NCBI RefSeq assembly: GCF_019112545.1
Contig: NW_025064949.1
Location: 1-64,000, forward strand
DNA length: 64,000 bases
Direction: 5' to 3'
Origin: Guyanagaster necrorhizus
Taxonomy: Eukaryota > Basidiomycota > Agaricomycetes > Agaricales > Physalacriaceae
Position 1 is the first letter of the stretch; each line of letters opens with the position of its first letter. The notes below the pieces were generated by a model. The model had not been told where the DNA came from and made no database searches. It was given only the letters and a program-made list of their open reading frames with translations. A program made the position numbers and the translations under genes. Below are positions 12,456 to 23,749 of this stretch, one piece after another.

Positions 12456-12475
12456 GCTGTCAGGATGATGGTCTT

Positions 12476-12488
12476 AAGGAGGGGGTAA
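12476..12488 (+). other. Polypurine tract of element A
   Basis: AAGGAGGGGGTAA directly before the 3' LTR is the expected plus-strand priming site. Confidence 0.8.
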
Positions 12489-12953
12489 TGTTATGATTTT
12501 CTACCTATTTGCTTTCTTTTAACCCCTATTTATGCTTAGTCAGAGCATCAAGACAGGTGCTTAAGATCGTGAGACAAAAGGCTTAGTCATCATAACTGAC
12601 CAAGTCTGTCATTGTCTTTCAATGCAACAACATTGCCTGACGATGCAACCAGCCTTTTATGTATGGTAACAATGCTCTAGGATAATGAGCACAAAAGACA
12701 GAGATACATAATAAGTACATAGTATTATTAGTAGGCCTTGTACAGTATTTAAGGAGCTCACTCTCACTGGTAAATCCCCAGCTTCAAGCTAAAGTTTATA
12801 CATTCTCATTCTACTCTTGTGCTAATCACACAACACCTTGAAGCACAGGGAATCAACATATAACACATAAAGTGAACCCTAACAGAAGGCTCAAACATGA
12901 AGCCATGTTAGCTTATCACATGTTAGTTGATCACATGTGGCTTGAGCCTAACA
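12489..12953 (+). repeat. 3' LTR of element A
   Basis: This 465-bp repeat runs from TGTTATGATT to GAGCCTAACA. A TATTTAAG box (12746-12753) is followed 27 nt later by AGCTTCAAGCTAA (12780-12792), the same promoter-to-start layout as in elements C and D. It interrupts copy 1 of the Cys-rich gene, whose sequence resumes at 12954. Confidence 0.88.
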
Positions 12954-14690
12954 CTATACTCCTTTAGACTCTCTGTATCCCTGAGAATTAGAGTGACAAC
13001 TGGGCTATACCATAACTTTTTTCACTCATGAGAACCAATGAGGCCAGCAATAGTGCCATTAAGTGAATTGAGGTCATTTATACTCAGCTGCATTGGCATT
13101 CTGTGGTACCAGATCTGAATTCATAGATCACCCCCTTGTCTACTGATCCTTTGACAGACAAGCTGATCCAAACTAAAGTAGTGTTAGATCCAAAGCACAC
13201 ATGACCTAAACATGTGATAAACAGGTGCTGTATCATGTTCATACAGTCACACCTGAGTTCACTATATGTGCTATGTGGATGAGGTGCTTCAAGGCCAAAG
13301 ACAAGTCAGCTCAAGAGAGAATGGTGTAGAATAAACTTTAGCTCAAAGCTGAGTATCTATGGTGAGAGCTATGCTACTTATATATGGCTTTATCATAGCT
13401 AAATATAGTCATACTAATTGTATGCTCCTGCATCCTAACCCTTGTCACCTCTGGTTGTCAGAGTCAGCACAATGGGGTATTGTCTGCTGTCAAGACATCT
13501 GTCACTGTCTTGCAGGACAATGGTGTAAATGTACTCATTGTGATTGTGTAATCATCCCATGCTCATCTATAAGTGCCCATGATTAGATAGATGCCAAGAT
13601 AAGATAAGAAAAATAGGAAAAATTGTAACAGGTAGTGGTCCAGCAGTGGTATACAGTCCACCATCCTTCCATTGTTTCTGTCCTGGCATATGAATGAGAG
13701 AGGAAATGGTGTAGGATCTGACCCTTATATCTCTATTTTCAGTCTGTGAAATGGAAATGACATAAAGACATATTATTTTGGTGAAATAGGAGACCTTGAA
13801 TACTGCTCTGCACTGTGTTCCCATGTATTACTTCCCTGTTGATTTCAGATAACAATCAGTGTATTGGTGCAGAAGATGTTGGGCCTGTGTGGAATGAAAT
13901 GCAAAGGACTGGATTCATGAGTTTCAGTAGTTCATTGGCAGGAAAATATTGGATGGGATGTATGGAGTGTATGAATGTCTGGCTGCACCACAATGCACCA
14001 CACTCACAGACCATGATGGGTTCAGAGGATGGTTTTGTAAAGCCTTGGCGGTAAGATACCCAAACCATCCCAGCCAGAAATGCTATGGTGTCCTGACATG
14101 CCATGGGATCCATAATATATGAATGATGTTGAGAGTTTATAGGGGTAGTTTCAATGAGCAGGATAGTCAATGTGGGTAAATGGCTGTTTCATGTGATGAG
14201 CCATAGTGAGTGGATTGTTCCATCCTGATTACAGTCTTAAAACATGCCATGCACTGAAATCAGGACACAGGAGTATCTGCAAGATTTGCTGCTGTTTGCT
14301 CTGTCGGGATCTCCCCGACCATAATAAAAACAATAATCTGTGCATGAACCCACCAGTGTACAGCTGGTATCCCAACCACATTCACCAGGCTGCGCCGGTG
14401 AGTACTGGGAAGGAAGTGATGCAGGCCCAGAACACAATGGACAGTCAGCCTGCAGCTTTGCCACTGCCTGCTGGTGACACTGGCCTTGGTGTTTCTAGGA
14501 CAGCTTGATATATTTCACTTTTTGTGGATCTTTCAGGGCTGATCACCAAGCATATGCGGTGCCCGTGCGGGTCCGCCGAGTGTACTTTTTATGCATACAT
14601 TCAAAATGACGGGATTATTCCTGATGTAATTTATTATTCATACAACATGTCATCGTTATGCTTGAAAAATTTTTCAAACAGCCAGCACAG
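12954..14690 (-). pseudogene. Cys-rich hypothetical gene, copy 1 (truncated)
   Basis: This is an inverted, diverged copy of 19255-20620. On the minus strand a Cys-rich segment (VCECGALWCSQ, about 14000-13960) is recognisable within 14170-13856. It could bind zinc, like small MYND-like fingers, but I do not identify the family. The copy is cut at 12953 by element A and interrupted by a solo LTR (13182-13630). The part left of about 14300 is nearly free of CpG, while the part right of it still has CpG. Relative to copy 2 it lacks about 37 bp near 14175. It is not expected to make a product. Confidence 0.65.
13182..13630 (-). repeat. Solo LTR related to chromovirus LTRs
   Basis: This 449-bp sequence runs from TGTTAGATCC to AATTGTAACA, with no internal region. 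Flanks AGTAG and GGTAG match at four of five bases, a likely decayed target duplication. On the minus strand a TATATAAG box (13384-13377) lies about 27 nt before AGCTTTGAGCTAA (13350-13338), as in the other LTRs. The sequence differs enough from LTRs A, C and D to be another subfamily. Confidence 0.8.
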
Positions 14691-15760
14691 AGAGACAGTA
14701 GGGATCGGAAAGTGCATCTTGTCCGCATTGGTCTTTTTCGGATATGTTCCTGAAATCTGAGGCAATTCTTCGCCTAAAATAAGACATGATCGAGGATCCC
14801 TATTTTTGGTGGATTTCTCGTTTAAAAGGGGCCGATACTTCCCTCGAGTCATCTCCAGCATTGACCACCACCATCGCTCTGGAGATGGACGCCTACCGGC
14901 ATGTTGACTTCCAGCCTCTGCGGATCGAGGACGTCCCATCTTCGTCTCCTGGGGATCCATATCAGATACAGAGTCCAACCCAACCTTCAGTTCCTTCGTT
15001 TTCTCAGGGCTCCGACTTCCGTTCCGTGCATAATTAGATGGTGCTGTCTGTCCTGCTTTGCAACACATAAATATAGACACTGGGAGTACCCCGGCCTTTT
15101 GCGAGCCTGAGCGCAGAGAGAAAGGGTAGAGAGCAGACTAAAATACGAAGGCGTACCAGCAGGGAAGACGACAACGTAACTCATTTTCACCCATCGAAAA
15201 AAGTGATTACATGAATTCGTTATTCACAGTTATACCGGTACATGGCTCTTAACCCTTCGTTCGCAAGAAGAACACGAGCGACTGCCTGCCTGAAGTCGTC
15301 TTCCCAAGGACGGCTATCTGAAAAAAAACAAAAAGTATCGTATTGTTCCTGGCATATCTGTCTCCGAGCTGGAACTAGAACTCTCCGATAGCTTGACCAC
15401 ATCTGCGGTATAGAAGTACCTGTGAATCTTAGGAACGGGTCGCTCTTTACCCTCGAAGTACACTTTCAAATCCCTCTTCCCAGCAGTTGACTGATCGGCG
15501 TATCGTTCCTTGCGAGACCTACCGCGGAGCTTAAGTTCGAAGCATTAGAAGCTCCCGACAGATCGTCGAATCTCGGCAGGAGTGGGCCCGGATCTCACAT
15601 ATAATCGCTTTAGAAACCAAAGAACAATAATCTCTACACATCTACCGATAAGCATACGGCGCCAGCCTCACATTCTCATCGTAGCTTGTCCTGGTCATAG
15701 GGTACTCGCCACCTGTTTCCATAGGTCAATTCTATCCCCCAAATGGTAATACTGTCACTG
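14691..15760. other. Region downstream of the DUF300 gene; possible extra 3' exons
   Basis: CpG-bearing DNA without an independent gene. On the minus strand there are coding-like pieces, for example METGGEYPMTRTSYDENVRL starting near 15722 and a Lys/Arg-rich piece near 15540-15420. They could be further C-terminal exons of the neighbouring membrane protein or remnants. I could not join them to exon 5 in frame. Nothing else is seen. Confidence 0.35.
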
Positions 15761-17147
15761 TTACGTGCCGGAATTGAGATTGTCATACGGCATATTGGGT
15801 GTTGGTCGAGCGCCGTTCAACCCGAACGCCTGCGCAAAGTCAGTCTGCGGGTAGAGCGGAACCATCAGCTGCGGATAATTATCATACGAAAGCTAGGCAG
15901 CGTACCTTGTCTTGGCGGGGTCCGTGCGCCCAGGGCTTGCCCGTAAAGTAGTCGATGAAGAATCGTAGAGACAGCGCGATCTCGTGGAAGAAATCAGCAT
16001 AGTTTATCGAGTCCAAGATGGCCCGCCCTGCACCAGCGACTGGGGGTTTGTGGGTATATTCGGCTGGGGTGTAAGCCCAGAGCATGAGCGCCGAGAAAAA
16101 CACCATCTGTAGAGTCGATCAGGGACTAAATTGAATGAAGGACTGTGGGTTACCTCGATGCAGATGGCAAGGGCGTTGAGCCCGTTGGCGATGTTGGCTG
16201 CAGTCCAATACTCTGTAGCGTGGATGACACGGCCTTCGAGCCAGCTGAAGACAAAGCTTTGGTACCAGGGAAGCATGACAATGAGCTTGATACACAGGAA
16301 CTTGGCGAGTGGTCGACGACCAGCGAGCTCTTCCTTGGTGAGGCCGTAGAATAGGAGAAGACCGTACAACGAAATCCTGGATTCTCATGAGCATGAAAAC
16401 AAATGCAGACGAAGATACGCACGATATGCTAAAAAAGTCCACAATCTCCATGTACGCATTCGCGTAGTGGAAATCGAACCCCTCGCTCTCGCATAGCACG
16501 TTGTACTTTTCACACACGATGCCCACGATGGAGCATAATGGCCGTATGATGACGTACTGGAGTACGGACCACTTGACGGTGTACATAAAGTATGGCTTCG
16601 TTGGACGGTAGCGCCAATAACAGAACGGGATGGGAAGCTTGCTCTTGTCCTTACGGGCAATGGCGTTCTCGGCAGAATGGGCCGACGCTGTGGCGGCAAC
16701 ATATTCGATGAGGAGGAGTATAAAGGCGGAGAGGGTGACAGCTTCGTAGGCGACTTCAATGAGAGAGTAGTAGGTATATGATCGGAAGAAGCGGTACGAG
16801 AAGAAGGAAATGATAGCGTAGACGGCGGGCATGTAGATGATTCTCAAGCTGCAGACAGGTCAGGACGGGTATTAACAGTCAAAGGATACGCACATTTGTC
16901 GTTGTTCGTTAGGCATCGAATAATGCTTTGCATGCTTCATCGCCGTCACCAGCGTGATGATCAGTGTCTGCAGCAAAATCATTATTAAAAAAAAGGTCAG
17001 AATACAGGGAATCGAATGCACCAGAACGCTGCAACCCCCAGCTATGGCCCATCCTATCCTATGAGCGTCCCAATTCACTCCATTCGGGCTCCAAAACGAA
17101 GACTGGTCGACGGCGTCCTGATTATCTGAAGCGCAACCCATACACAA
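15761..17147 (-). CDS. DUF300/TMEM184 family (organic solute transporter alpha-like) seven-helix membrane protein
   Basis: I read five exons: 17147-16894, 16848-16423, 16376-16154, 16106-15906 and 15868-15761. The introns are 45, 46, 47 and 37 nt with GT...AG ends. The sum is 1212 nt, 403 residues. Family signatures are DAHRIGWAIAGG at the first helix, PNEQRQ before the second, FFSYRFFRSYTYYSLIEVAYEA, and YGLLLFYGLTKEELAGRRPL. Further signatures are KFLCIKLIVMLPWYQSFVFS, EYWTAANIANGLNALAICIE and the late SINYADFFHEI segment. The family sits in endomembrane or vacuolar membranes; in fungi its substrate is not settled. The C-terminal tail may continue into further exons (see 14691-15760). It lies between inverted copies of a decaying gene but looks intact. 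Confidence 0.9.
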
Positions 17148-19254
17148 ATTCGTCGGATGTGGATATCGTGACGGTTTCCAGTAATGTTTCTGGCGTAGTC
17201 GTGGCTGCCTGCAGACGTAGATGAAAGAGGGTGATGAAAGGAAAAAACGATGCTGCGGTTAGGATAACAAGCGCCCGGGAGCTCGCTGTTGGTGATGGTG
17301 ATGACGTGAGGAGGGAAGCACGTGGCCGAAGAAAATACTTTCTCGGACTCCGGGCTTGCCTTGGCGTGAGAATGATGTCGTCGCTAGGGATTTGGATTAC
17401 CTCCCTACTTACTCAGGGCCTACGCGCACGGAGAAAGTGTCATCAAACAATGAAGTATCGACATCCCCGCCAAAAATACTGGAGTTTACCCTGATTTTCT
17501 GGTGCTGGGGTAAACGTTGACGCGCCTGAAAATTAGTGCTTGCTTAGGACTTTGGGAATCTGTTCAGGCCCTGGGAAGCGACGCCGGCAGGCGTGATTTT
17601 ATGAATGCAAACCTGAAAAAGTTGGTGACTGAATCCGTCAGTTGAAGAATAATCAGAAAAGTCCGGTGTTGTATGGAACGCGAGGAATTGAATGTACGAG
17701 TCGTGTAAAGGCCAATGGATGCACACCCTTCTCGCTCACAAAGACTTGAAGGTTATCAACTATGGATCTCCTTCCGGAGCCGCTCCACGAAAACAGGAAG
17801 GTCACTGCGTTCCGTGTTACGTGTCGCTTCCTACACAGCGGACGGTATTAATATATATTACTACCATTTACACTATGGTTGCTCACAAAGAACGGCGGGA
17901 TCTCTAGCCGAGACGAACAGCAATACCTTATGCTAGCACCTAGAGATCTAAGCACCAGATCCGCATCATGTCCAACAGCTTCGGTTTGAACGTCGCCCCT
18001 GATGCATATAGATAGATAAGCAACGTGCGCTTGGACTGATCCCACACATTAGTCCAAGAGAAATGCTAACGTTCGAAGATTGACCGTACGCCACAGTCCA
18101 ACGCATTCTTTCACCGGTTGGTATATGGGTCGAACTAGACCCAATATATAACTGTCTAGCATTTCCTTCGGCGTCCTGACAAATGCATACGCCGGACTGA
18201 TATCAAAGCTCTCTTGCTCCCGACCCCAATACAAAGGCCACCGTCATCCCATGGAAATTGATCCTTAGCGTTTCGAAGATAAGCAGAAACCGTAAACCCC
18301 TTTGTTGGAACAGGCGTTGCCTTTAAAGGACGTGGTCTAGGTTAAGCTTTGCCGAGTACTTTGATTCCCTTGTAATCATGATTAGTAGGCTTACTTCTGG
18401 ACAGCAGCAGGAGTATACTGTAGAAAATCTGCGCCATAGCATACCTATTCTCTTTCTGTTTGAAATCTCTCACTGTTATGCATCGATCGATGAGAGGCAG
18501 TCATCGTTATCATGGCTACTTGTCAGTGATGACTGATAAGGGGGGAAAAAAGAAGAATGACAAGAGTTTCTCACCACCGTACCCAACGCGCGATTCTCCC
18601 TAAATTGTACAATGGCCTTATTATAACCGACAGATCTATTAAGGACTCTCTTGCCTCCGCTACCGGTCGGCTGCGATCGCACACCACACCAGGTACCAAA
18701 GTCATGGATCGTGAAGCCACGGTCTTTCGGCAGTGGCATACAAATATCCATCCACCATCGACTCACCTGAGGATCCGGTAAACACCTAAACCTTACCCTC
18801 GCCCCATAGCGCCCGTGTCTCTGACATACTGCCCAACAAACACGTTCGGGAACATCGGCGGAGCGTAAGCTGAGAAGGAACCCAACGATTCGTGGTAGAT
18901 GGCGATATCGGTAGTCTGTCCGAATATGAGAATGCTGACAATAACAACATTAGAATCGATGAATCACTGTCTTTCGCGCCAAAAGACTTCTTGCAGCCTT
19001 CGTGTGGACATTTAAGAGCTAGGGAACTATGAGCACTAGAGCGGAAGGGAGAAAAGGTCGAGCGCATGCTTCTCGCCCAAATGTAGACTTTTCACATGTC
19101 TCTTCAGATGTGGGACCTAATACATGATCGGAGTGCGGATCCAGTGAGATAGATGGTGCCACGGGAGAATCTAAGGGACGGTCCCGGAGAAATGGTGAAG
19201 TGAGGCCAGAAATAAAGGGCGAGTCCGCCGTTGGTAGGATGTAAGAGCCAGTTT
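17148..19254. other. Intergenic, no gene recognised
   Basis: CpG-bearing sequence upstream of the DUF300 gene. Open frames here are short and without recognisable motifs or splice-joined coding. The only structure found is 18130-18370, which has a diverged copy at 21710-21960. Confidence 0.5.
18130..18370 (+). repeat. Dispersed duplicate, CpG-bearing member
   Basis: This is a direct copy of about 240 bp relative to 21710-21960. Shared strings include CCTTTAAAGG and TAGTCTAGGTTA-like text with matching order and spacing. This member keeps CpG (for example in gcgtttcgaag, tttgccgagtac), whereas the partner has TG or CA at those places. Confidence 0.75.
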
Positions 19255-20620
19255 GAAAAACTTTTCAAGCATAACGATGACACGTTGTACGAATAATAAA
19301 TTACATCATGAATAATCTTGTCGTTTTGAATGTGTGCATATAAGTACACTTGGCGGACCCGCACGAGCACCACATATGACCACATATGCTTGGCTATCCG
19401 CCCTTCAAGATTCACAAAAAGTGAAATATATCAAGCCATCCTAGAAACGCCAAGGACAGTGTCACCAGCAGGCAGCGGCGAAACTACAGGCTGACTGTCC
19501 ACTGTGTTCTGGGCCTGCATCGCTTCCTTCCCGGTACTCACCGGCGCAGCCTGGTGAATGTGGTTGGGATACCAGCTGTACACTGGTGGGTTCATGCACA
19601 GATTATTGTTTGTATTATGGTCGGGGAGACCCCGACGGAGCGAACAGCAGCGAATCTTTGCAGACACTCCTGTGTCCCGATTTCAGTGCATGGCATGTTT
19701 TAAGACTGTAATCGAGATGGAACAATCCACTCACTATGGCTCATCACATGAAACAGACATTTACCCACATATATAAATACAGGATGTCACAGTAAACAAC
19801 CCACATTGACTATCCCGCTCATTGGAACTACCCCTATAGAATACCAACATCATTCACATATTCTGGATGCCATGGCACCTCCAGATGCCACGACACTTCT
19901 GGCCATGATGGCATGGGTATTTAGCTGCCATGGCTGCAAGACTCCGTCCCCTGAACCCATCACAGTCTGTGAGTGTGGTGCATTGTGGTGCAGCCAGGCA
20001 TGCATACACTCTGTATGTCCCATCCAATATTTTCCTGTGAATGAACTACTGAAACTGACAAATCTAGTCTTTTCAATTCCATTACACACATGCCCCACAT
20101 CTTGAGCACCGATTCACCGATTGTTACCCGAGAATCAACCAGGAAAAAATATATCCAAATCCAGCACAGAGGATTATTCAAGGTCTCCTATTTCACCTAA
20201 ATGGTATGTCTTCATGTCATTCCTATTTTCACAGACTCAAAGAGTCATAAGGGTCAGACCCTATACCAGTTCCTCTCCTGTTCATACACCAGTATGGAAA
20301 CAATGGCAGGATAGTGGACTGCATACTGCTGCTGGACCACTACTTTCATTGGGATCAGCTTGCCTGTCAAAGGGTCTGTGGAGAAGGCAATCTGCCAGTT
20401 CAGATTTGGTACCACAGAATGCAAATGCTACCAGGCATCAATGACCCCAATTCACTTAATGGCACCATTGCTGGCCTCATTGGTTCTCAGGACCAAAGAA
20501 AGTTATGGTATGGCCCAATCATCACTCTAATTCTCAGGGATGCAGGGAGTCTAAAGGAATATAGAGATGTAGAAGGGCATCATTTGAATGTTCTCAGAAG
20601 ATTGTTCCAAGTATGACCAG
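19255..20620 (+). pseudogene. Cys-rich hypothetical gene, copy 2
   Basis: This is the inverted partner of 12954-14690 and the better preserved copy. An open segment at 19806-20105 has CHGC, then VCECGALWCSQAC and HSVCPIQYF, spacing compatible with a small zinc-binding finger. A second segment at 20314-20616 contains LWYGPIITLILRD and EYRDVEGHHLNVL. That resembles a C-terminal motif of uncharacterised Agaricomycete proteins. The two segments would need splicing or a frame change to join. The upstream half (19430-19770) is highly similar to copy 1 in both strands, so I cannot tell coding from noncoding there. No function is assigned. Confidence 0.5.
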
Positions 20621-22327
20621 TCCCTACTGCATTCCTTGAGTGGGACATTATTTTGACTATTTAATATTCAGCAGCTAGTCTCTATATGTAATGGACATTG
20701 TTTCTGTTTAATGCATTCTGTGTGACATGAATCTGAGGAGGTGGTCATGCTGCAATCATTGTCTGGCATGCTGTCAGGATCAATGAACCAATGTCCAAGA
20801 ATGGGATGTTGTAAATGTGCCTTAGAATGGCATCATAGATGCTGCAACCCAACAGCTTTCTTTCAAAATAATGGCTTGTGACCATGATGCTTGGCCTGTT
20901 GCCTGGATTGATATCTATAATGATCCCATTTGTATTCATGTTCATGAACTAGAGGATTTGACCATTCATGCATATGATTTGAAGACAGGCATATGCATAT
21001 TAGTATGCACTTATTTTTGTACTTTATTATTCTCTTTCTACTAGTTGTGTACAGGAAGACTTGTGACCCCAAGGCTCACAAAGGACCTGGTGTGTTTTTG
21101 TTCAGGAAGACAGCATTGCCATTGTTTGTGGCAACAGTGCCATGGAGGACATTCTAGCAAACCCCCTGAATAGCTCCTCCATCACAACCCCACCTTACCC
21201 AAAGCTTACTGCAGACATCCAGACATTCAAGGTATTAACAGACCTCATACCACATATAAGCCACTTTTTGCCATCATAGCTCTTTACTGCTGTAGCTATT
21301 CAACCAGTAGCAGACCTCCCATGCAGCTCAGGATCAACTTATTCACAAGCAAGCCACATGGACAATACATCAATACCAGCTCATTGAAATGGACTTTTCT
21401 CTTGTGCCTGAAGATGATAGTTACTAATGTCTTCTGTGTTTTCCTTGGTCATGGTTACAACTCTTCAGGAAGCAAGTCACTAAGATCACTGTATTAGTTT
21501 CAGAATAAATGATCAAAATAACTTGCATCTGGACCCATTTTCTATAATAAATATTCAACTTACAATCAGTGCTCAGCAATCTTCTATGTACATTCACTTT
21601 TCATCTTTTCACACTATTTCCTTATCCATACATGTACTATGCCATTCTGTTTTTCATGGAAGGATGCAGAACTTTCTGTTGTTCAAATTTATGGTTGTTA
21701 TAGATCTAATATGTAACTGTCCAGCATATTCTTCAGTGTCCTGACATATGCATAGATTGGTTTGATATCAAGGTTCTGTTACTCCCAATCCCAAGACAAA
21801 GGCCACCATCATCCAATGGAAACTTATTCTTGGTGTTTGGAAATTGATTCTTGGTGTTTCAAGGATAAGGTGAAACTATAACCTCTGTTTGTTGAAAGAG
21901 ATGTTGCCTTTAAAGGTCATAGTCTAGGTTAGGCTTTGCCAAGTACTTGGGTATGTTCTTTGACAGAAGATTGTCTTGCAAACATTGACTTTAATGTACC
22001 ACAGTGTTTCCAGTCAAAATGATGTAAGGAAAGAGCCAGTTGAGGCAGAGTTGTTGAACTGGATTTCATGCTGCCTTTGTTTGCTCTGTTTCTTGATCCT
22101 CATAGCAGAGCACAAGCCAGTGCTCTCAGTCAGTGAGTGACACAAACAAAGTTTGGACCTCATATTGAATCAGATATATATTGGTGTCAATGCAAGATTC
22201 AATAGCAGTAATAATGTTTTTGTAGCTCAGACGTAAGTGAAGTTTCGTGAACAACTGCTCAAGTCTCAGTCACTCAGTTACTGGTTCATTCTGCACGAAA
22301 ACAAAACATACTAAGATGCACCTATAG
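20621..22327. other. CpG-poor gene-free region
   Basis: It contains no convincing gene. A minus-strand open stretch (20945-20745) and a plus-strand string near 20880-20990 (WPVAWIDIYNDP) look faintly coding and may be remnants of a lost gene. The region includes the repeat 21710-21960. CpG returns near 22230. Confidence 0.4.
21710..21960 (+). repeat. Dispersed duplicate, CpG-depleted member
   Basis: This is the direct copy of 18130-18370. It contains an internal short duplication of the 'cttggtgtttgg' type. Most differences from the partner are CpG to TpG or CpA. Confidence 0.75.
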
Positions 22328-22409
22328 TAGCCAACGTAGGAATCGAACCCAAGACCTTCGATATTATACCACATTAGTGCAATACTTTGATCAACTGAGC
22401 TAGTTGGCC
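22328..22409 (-). pseudogene. tRNA-Ile (AAT) pseudogene
   Basis: On the minus strand it starts GGCCAACTAGCTCAGTTG and ends GGTTCGATTCCTACGTTGGC. Acceptor and T arms are good, with both box A and box B recognisable. The 3' arm of the D stem is AAGT instead of GAGC, and the anticodon stem halves do not pair around CTAAT, even if an insertion is removed. It is close in sequence to the gene at 29816-29915 and is most likely a dead copy. Confidence 0.6.
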
Positions 22410-23749
22410 TAGTAACAGTTTGATCTGCGCTCCTTACTCCTTCCGACCCCCACTATGTACATTTGACCCCATGTGCGCTGGAATTATGATATTTCTAATC
22501 CGAAGAGGACGCTTTTCGCATTCATGTACATAATAACTCGACCACACAGGCTAGCTCTTATCCTCATGCAGACATAGACTTTATGTACACGCAAGGGGCC
22601 GGGCTTGGCCTGGCTTTGATGTTTGAGCCAAGCTCTGTAAATCGAGAGTCAGGCAGCAGGGGGCGAAGGAACTACCTTTCTGGGTTCACAAGATTTTTGA
22701 ATATTCATTTGCTTAAGGAATCAGTCAATATCCGTTGTCCTTCTGCTGCACTGGCGGGTGCTTTCGATGGTAAAAAAAAAAAAGACTCCGCTAACTGTCG
22801 GCGGGCTCTTTCGTTGAGTACGAATATATGCCCAGTAGTCTAGAGATATCGTAGAATGCAGCTGAAGCTATCACTCAAGGACGTAAGGTGGAAATTACAT
22901 CCTAGACAGTCCATCGAAGAAAACAAATTGTTCTATCTTCAGATGCGCAGACCACGGTACAGAAAGTAACGAACATGCCAAGCATCACGAGAAACCTCGC
23001 ATCCGATCTCTGGGTCAAATGATTTCTTTAGCGCTCGTCGCATGTTCAGCAACGAAGACATTTCAATCGGAAAGTATTGATAAGAGTGAAGTCGTAAAGT
23101 AGCAAACCCCGGAGGAGAGACCCTCAAACAAGCTCCAAAGAGGCTGGATCCGTCTATTACAGCTGTGGGGAAGGAAGCGCCTCCCAGAGAGGTCTTCATC
23201 TTCGGGGATCAACCTGGTGATTCGTCACGCGTCTATTTCCACCCTTCGAAGAGTTACGCAACGGTACATCCTCACCGGGAGGGAAAACGGGACAACGCCA
23301 GTTCCATTTGGACTATGAAAGATAGAGACAGTGTCAGGTACGATCTTTGAAGCGTGGCTCTTCAGATGATCTTTTCTCTCAATTGGAAGAAGCCTTTGGT
23401 CGGAGGTTATTTCGTTAAGAACAGGCAAGGCGATCTGGGCCTGGTGACTTGGCGAAATTTTTTAGTGAATATGAACAGGTTGCCGTGCCCTATGACCTCT
23501 GGAAAATTCCCTGCCAACACGAAGATTTTTACGTTTCGATGTCTGTAACAGGGGAGGAGAACCTTGTACGGTGTGTCTCGTTTCTCCTCCGCACGAACGT
23601 ATCTCACTTTCAACCCATTTCTTTTGAAAACGAGGCTTGGAGGATCGCGTTATCACTGAATTATAATCTTCAATCGGAACTTATGAAGGGGGGGAAGGCA
23701 ACGAATCTGTGTAGCTAGTAGACTCAACAATGGTGGCACGCGAGTCTAT
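22410..23749. other. No confident gene; weak minus-strand coding signal
   Basis: On the minus strand, open stretches at 23613-23407, 23428-23225 and 23199-22939 carry phrases that look like protein (KIFVLAGNFPEVIGHGNLF; FGACLRVSPPGFATLRLHS). They could be exons of one unknown gene. I found no family and could not settle splice sites. An A11 run lies near 22771-22781. The rest holds nothing recognisable. Confidence 0.25.

Larger units (their letters stand above)
260..12953 (+). mobile_element. Ty3/Gypsy chromovirus A, old copy split by element C
   Basis: The order of domains is Gag zinc knuckle, aspartic protease, reverse transcriptase, RNase H, integrase with HHCC finger and chromodomain, then polypurine tract and 3' LTR (12489-12953). 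The integrase-chromodomain ending places it among chromoviruses. Positions 1706-9652 are a later insertion of element C; leaving it out joins the reading frame exactly across the AAATG target duplication. No 5' LTR is visible, so the 5' end is either outside the window or truncated. The copy is dead: there are many TGA/TAG codons from C-to-T type changes, and the reverse transcriptase YLDD motif reads YLNN. Confidence 0.85.

Noticed and set aside
14237..14508. Open frames on both strands, highly conserved with 19431-19667
   Set aside because: Conservation reflects recent duplication of the DNA, not coding; both strands are open in both copies, so direction and coding cannot be inferred.
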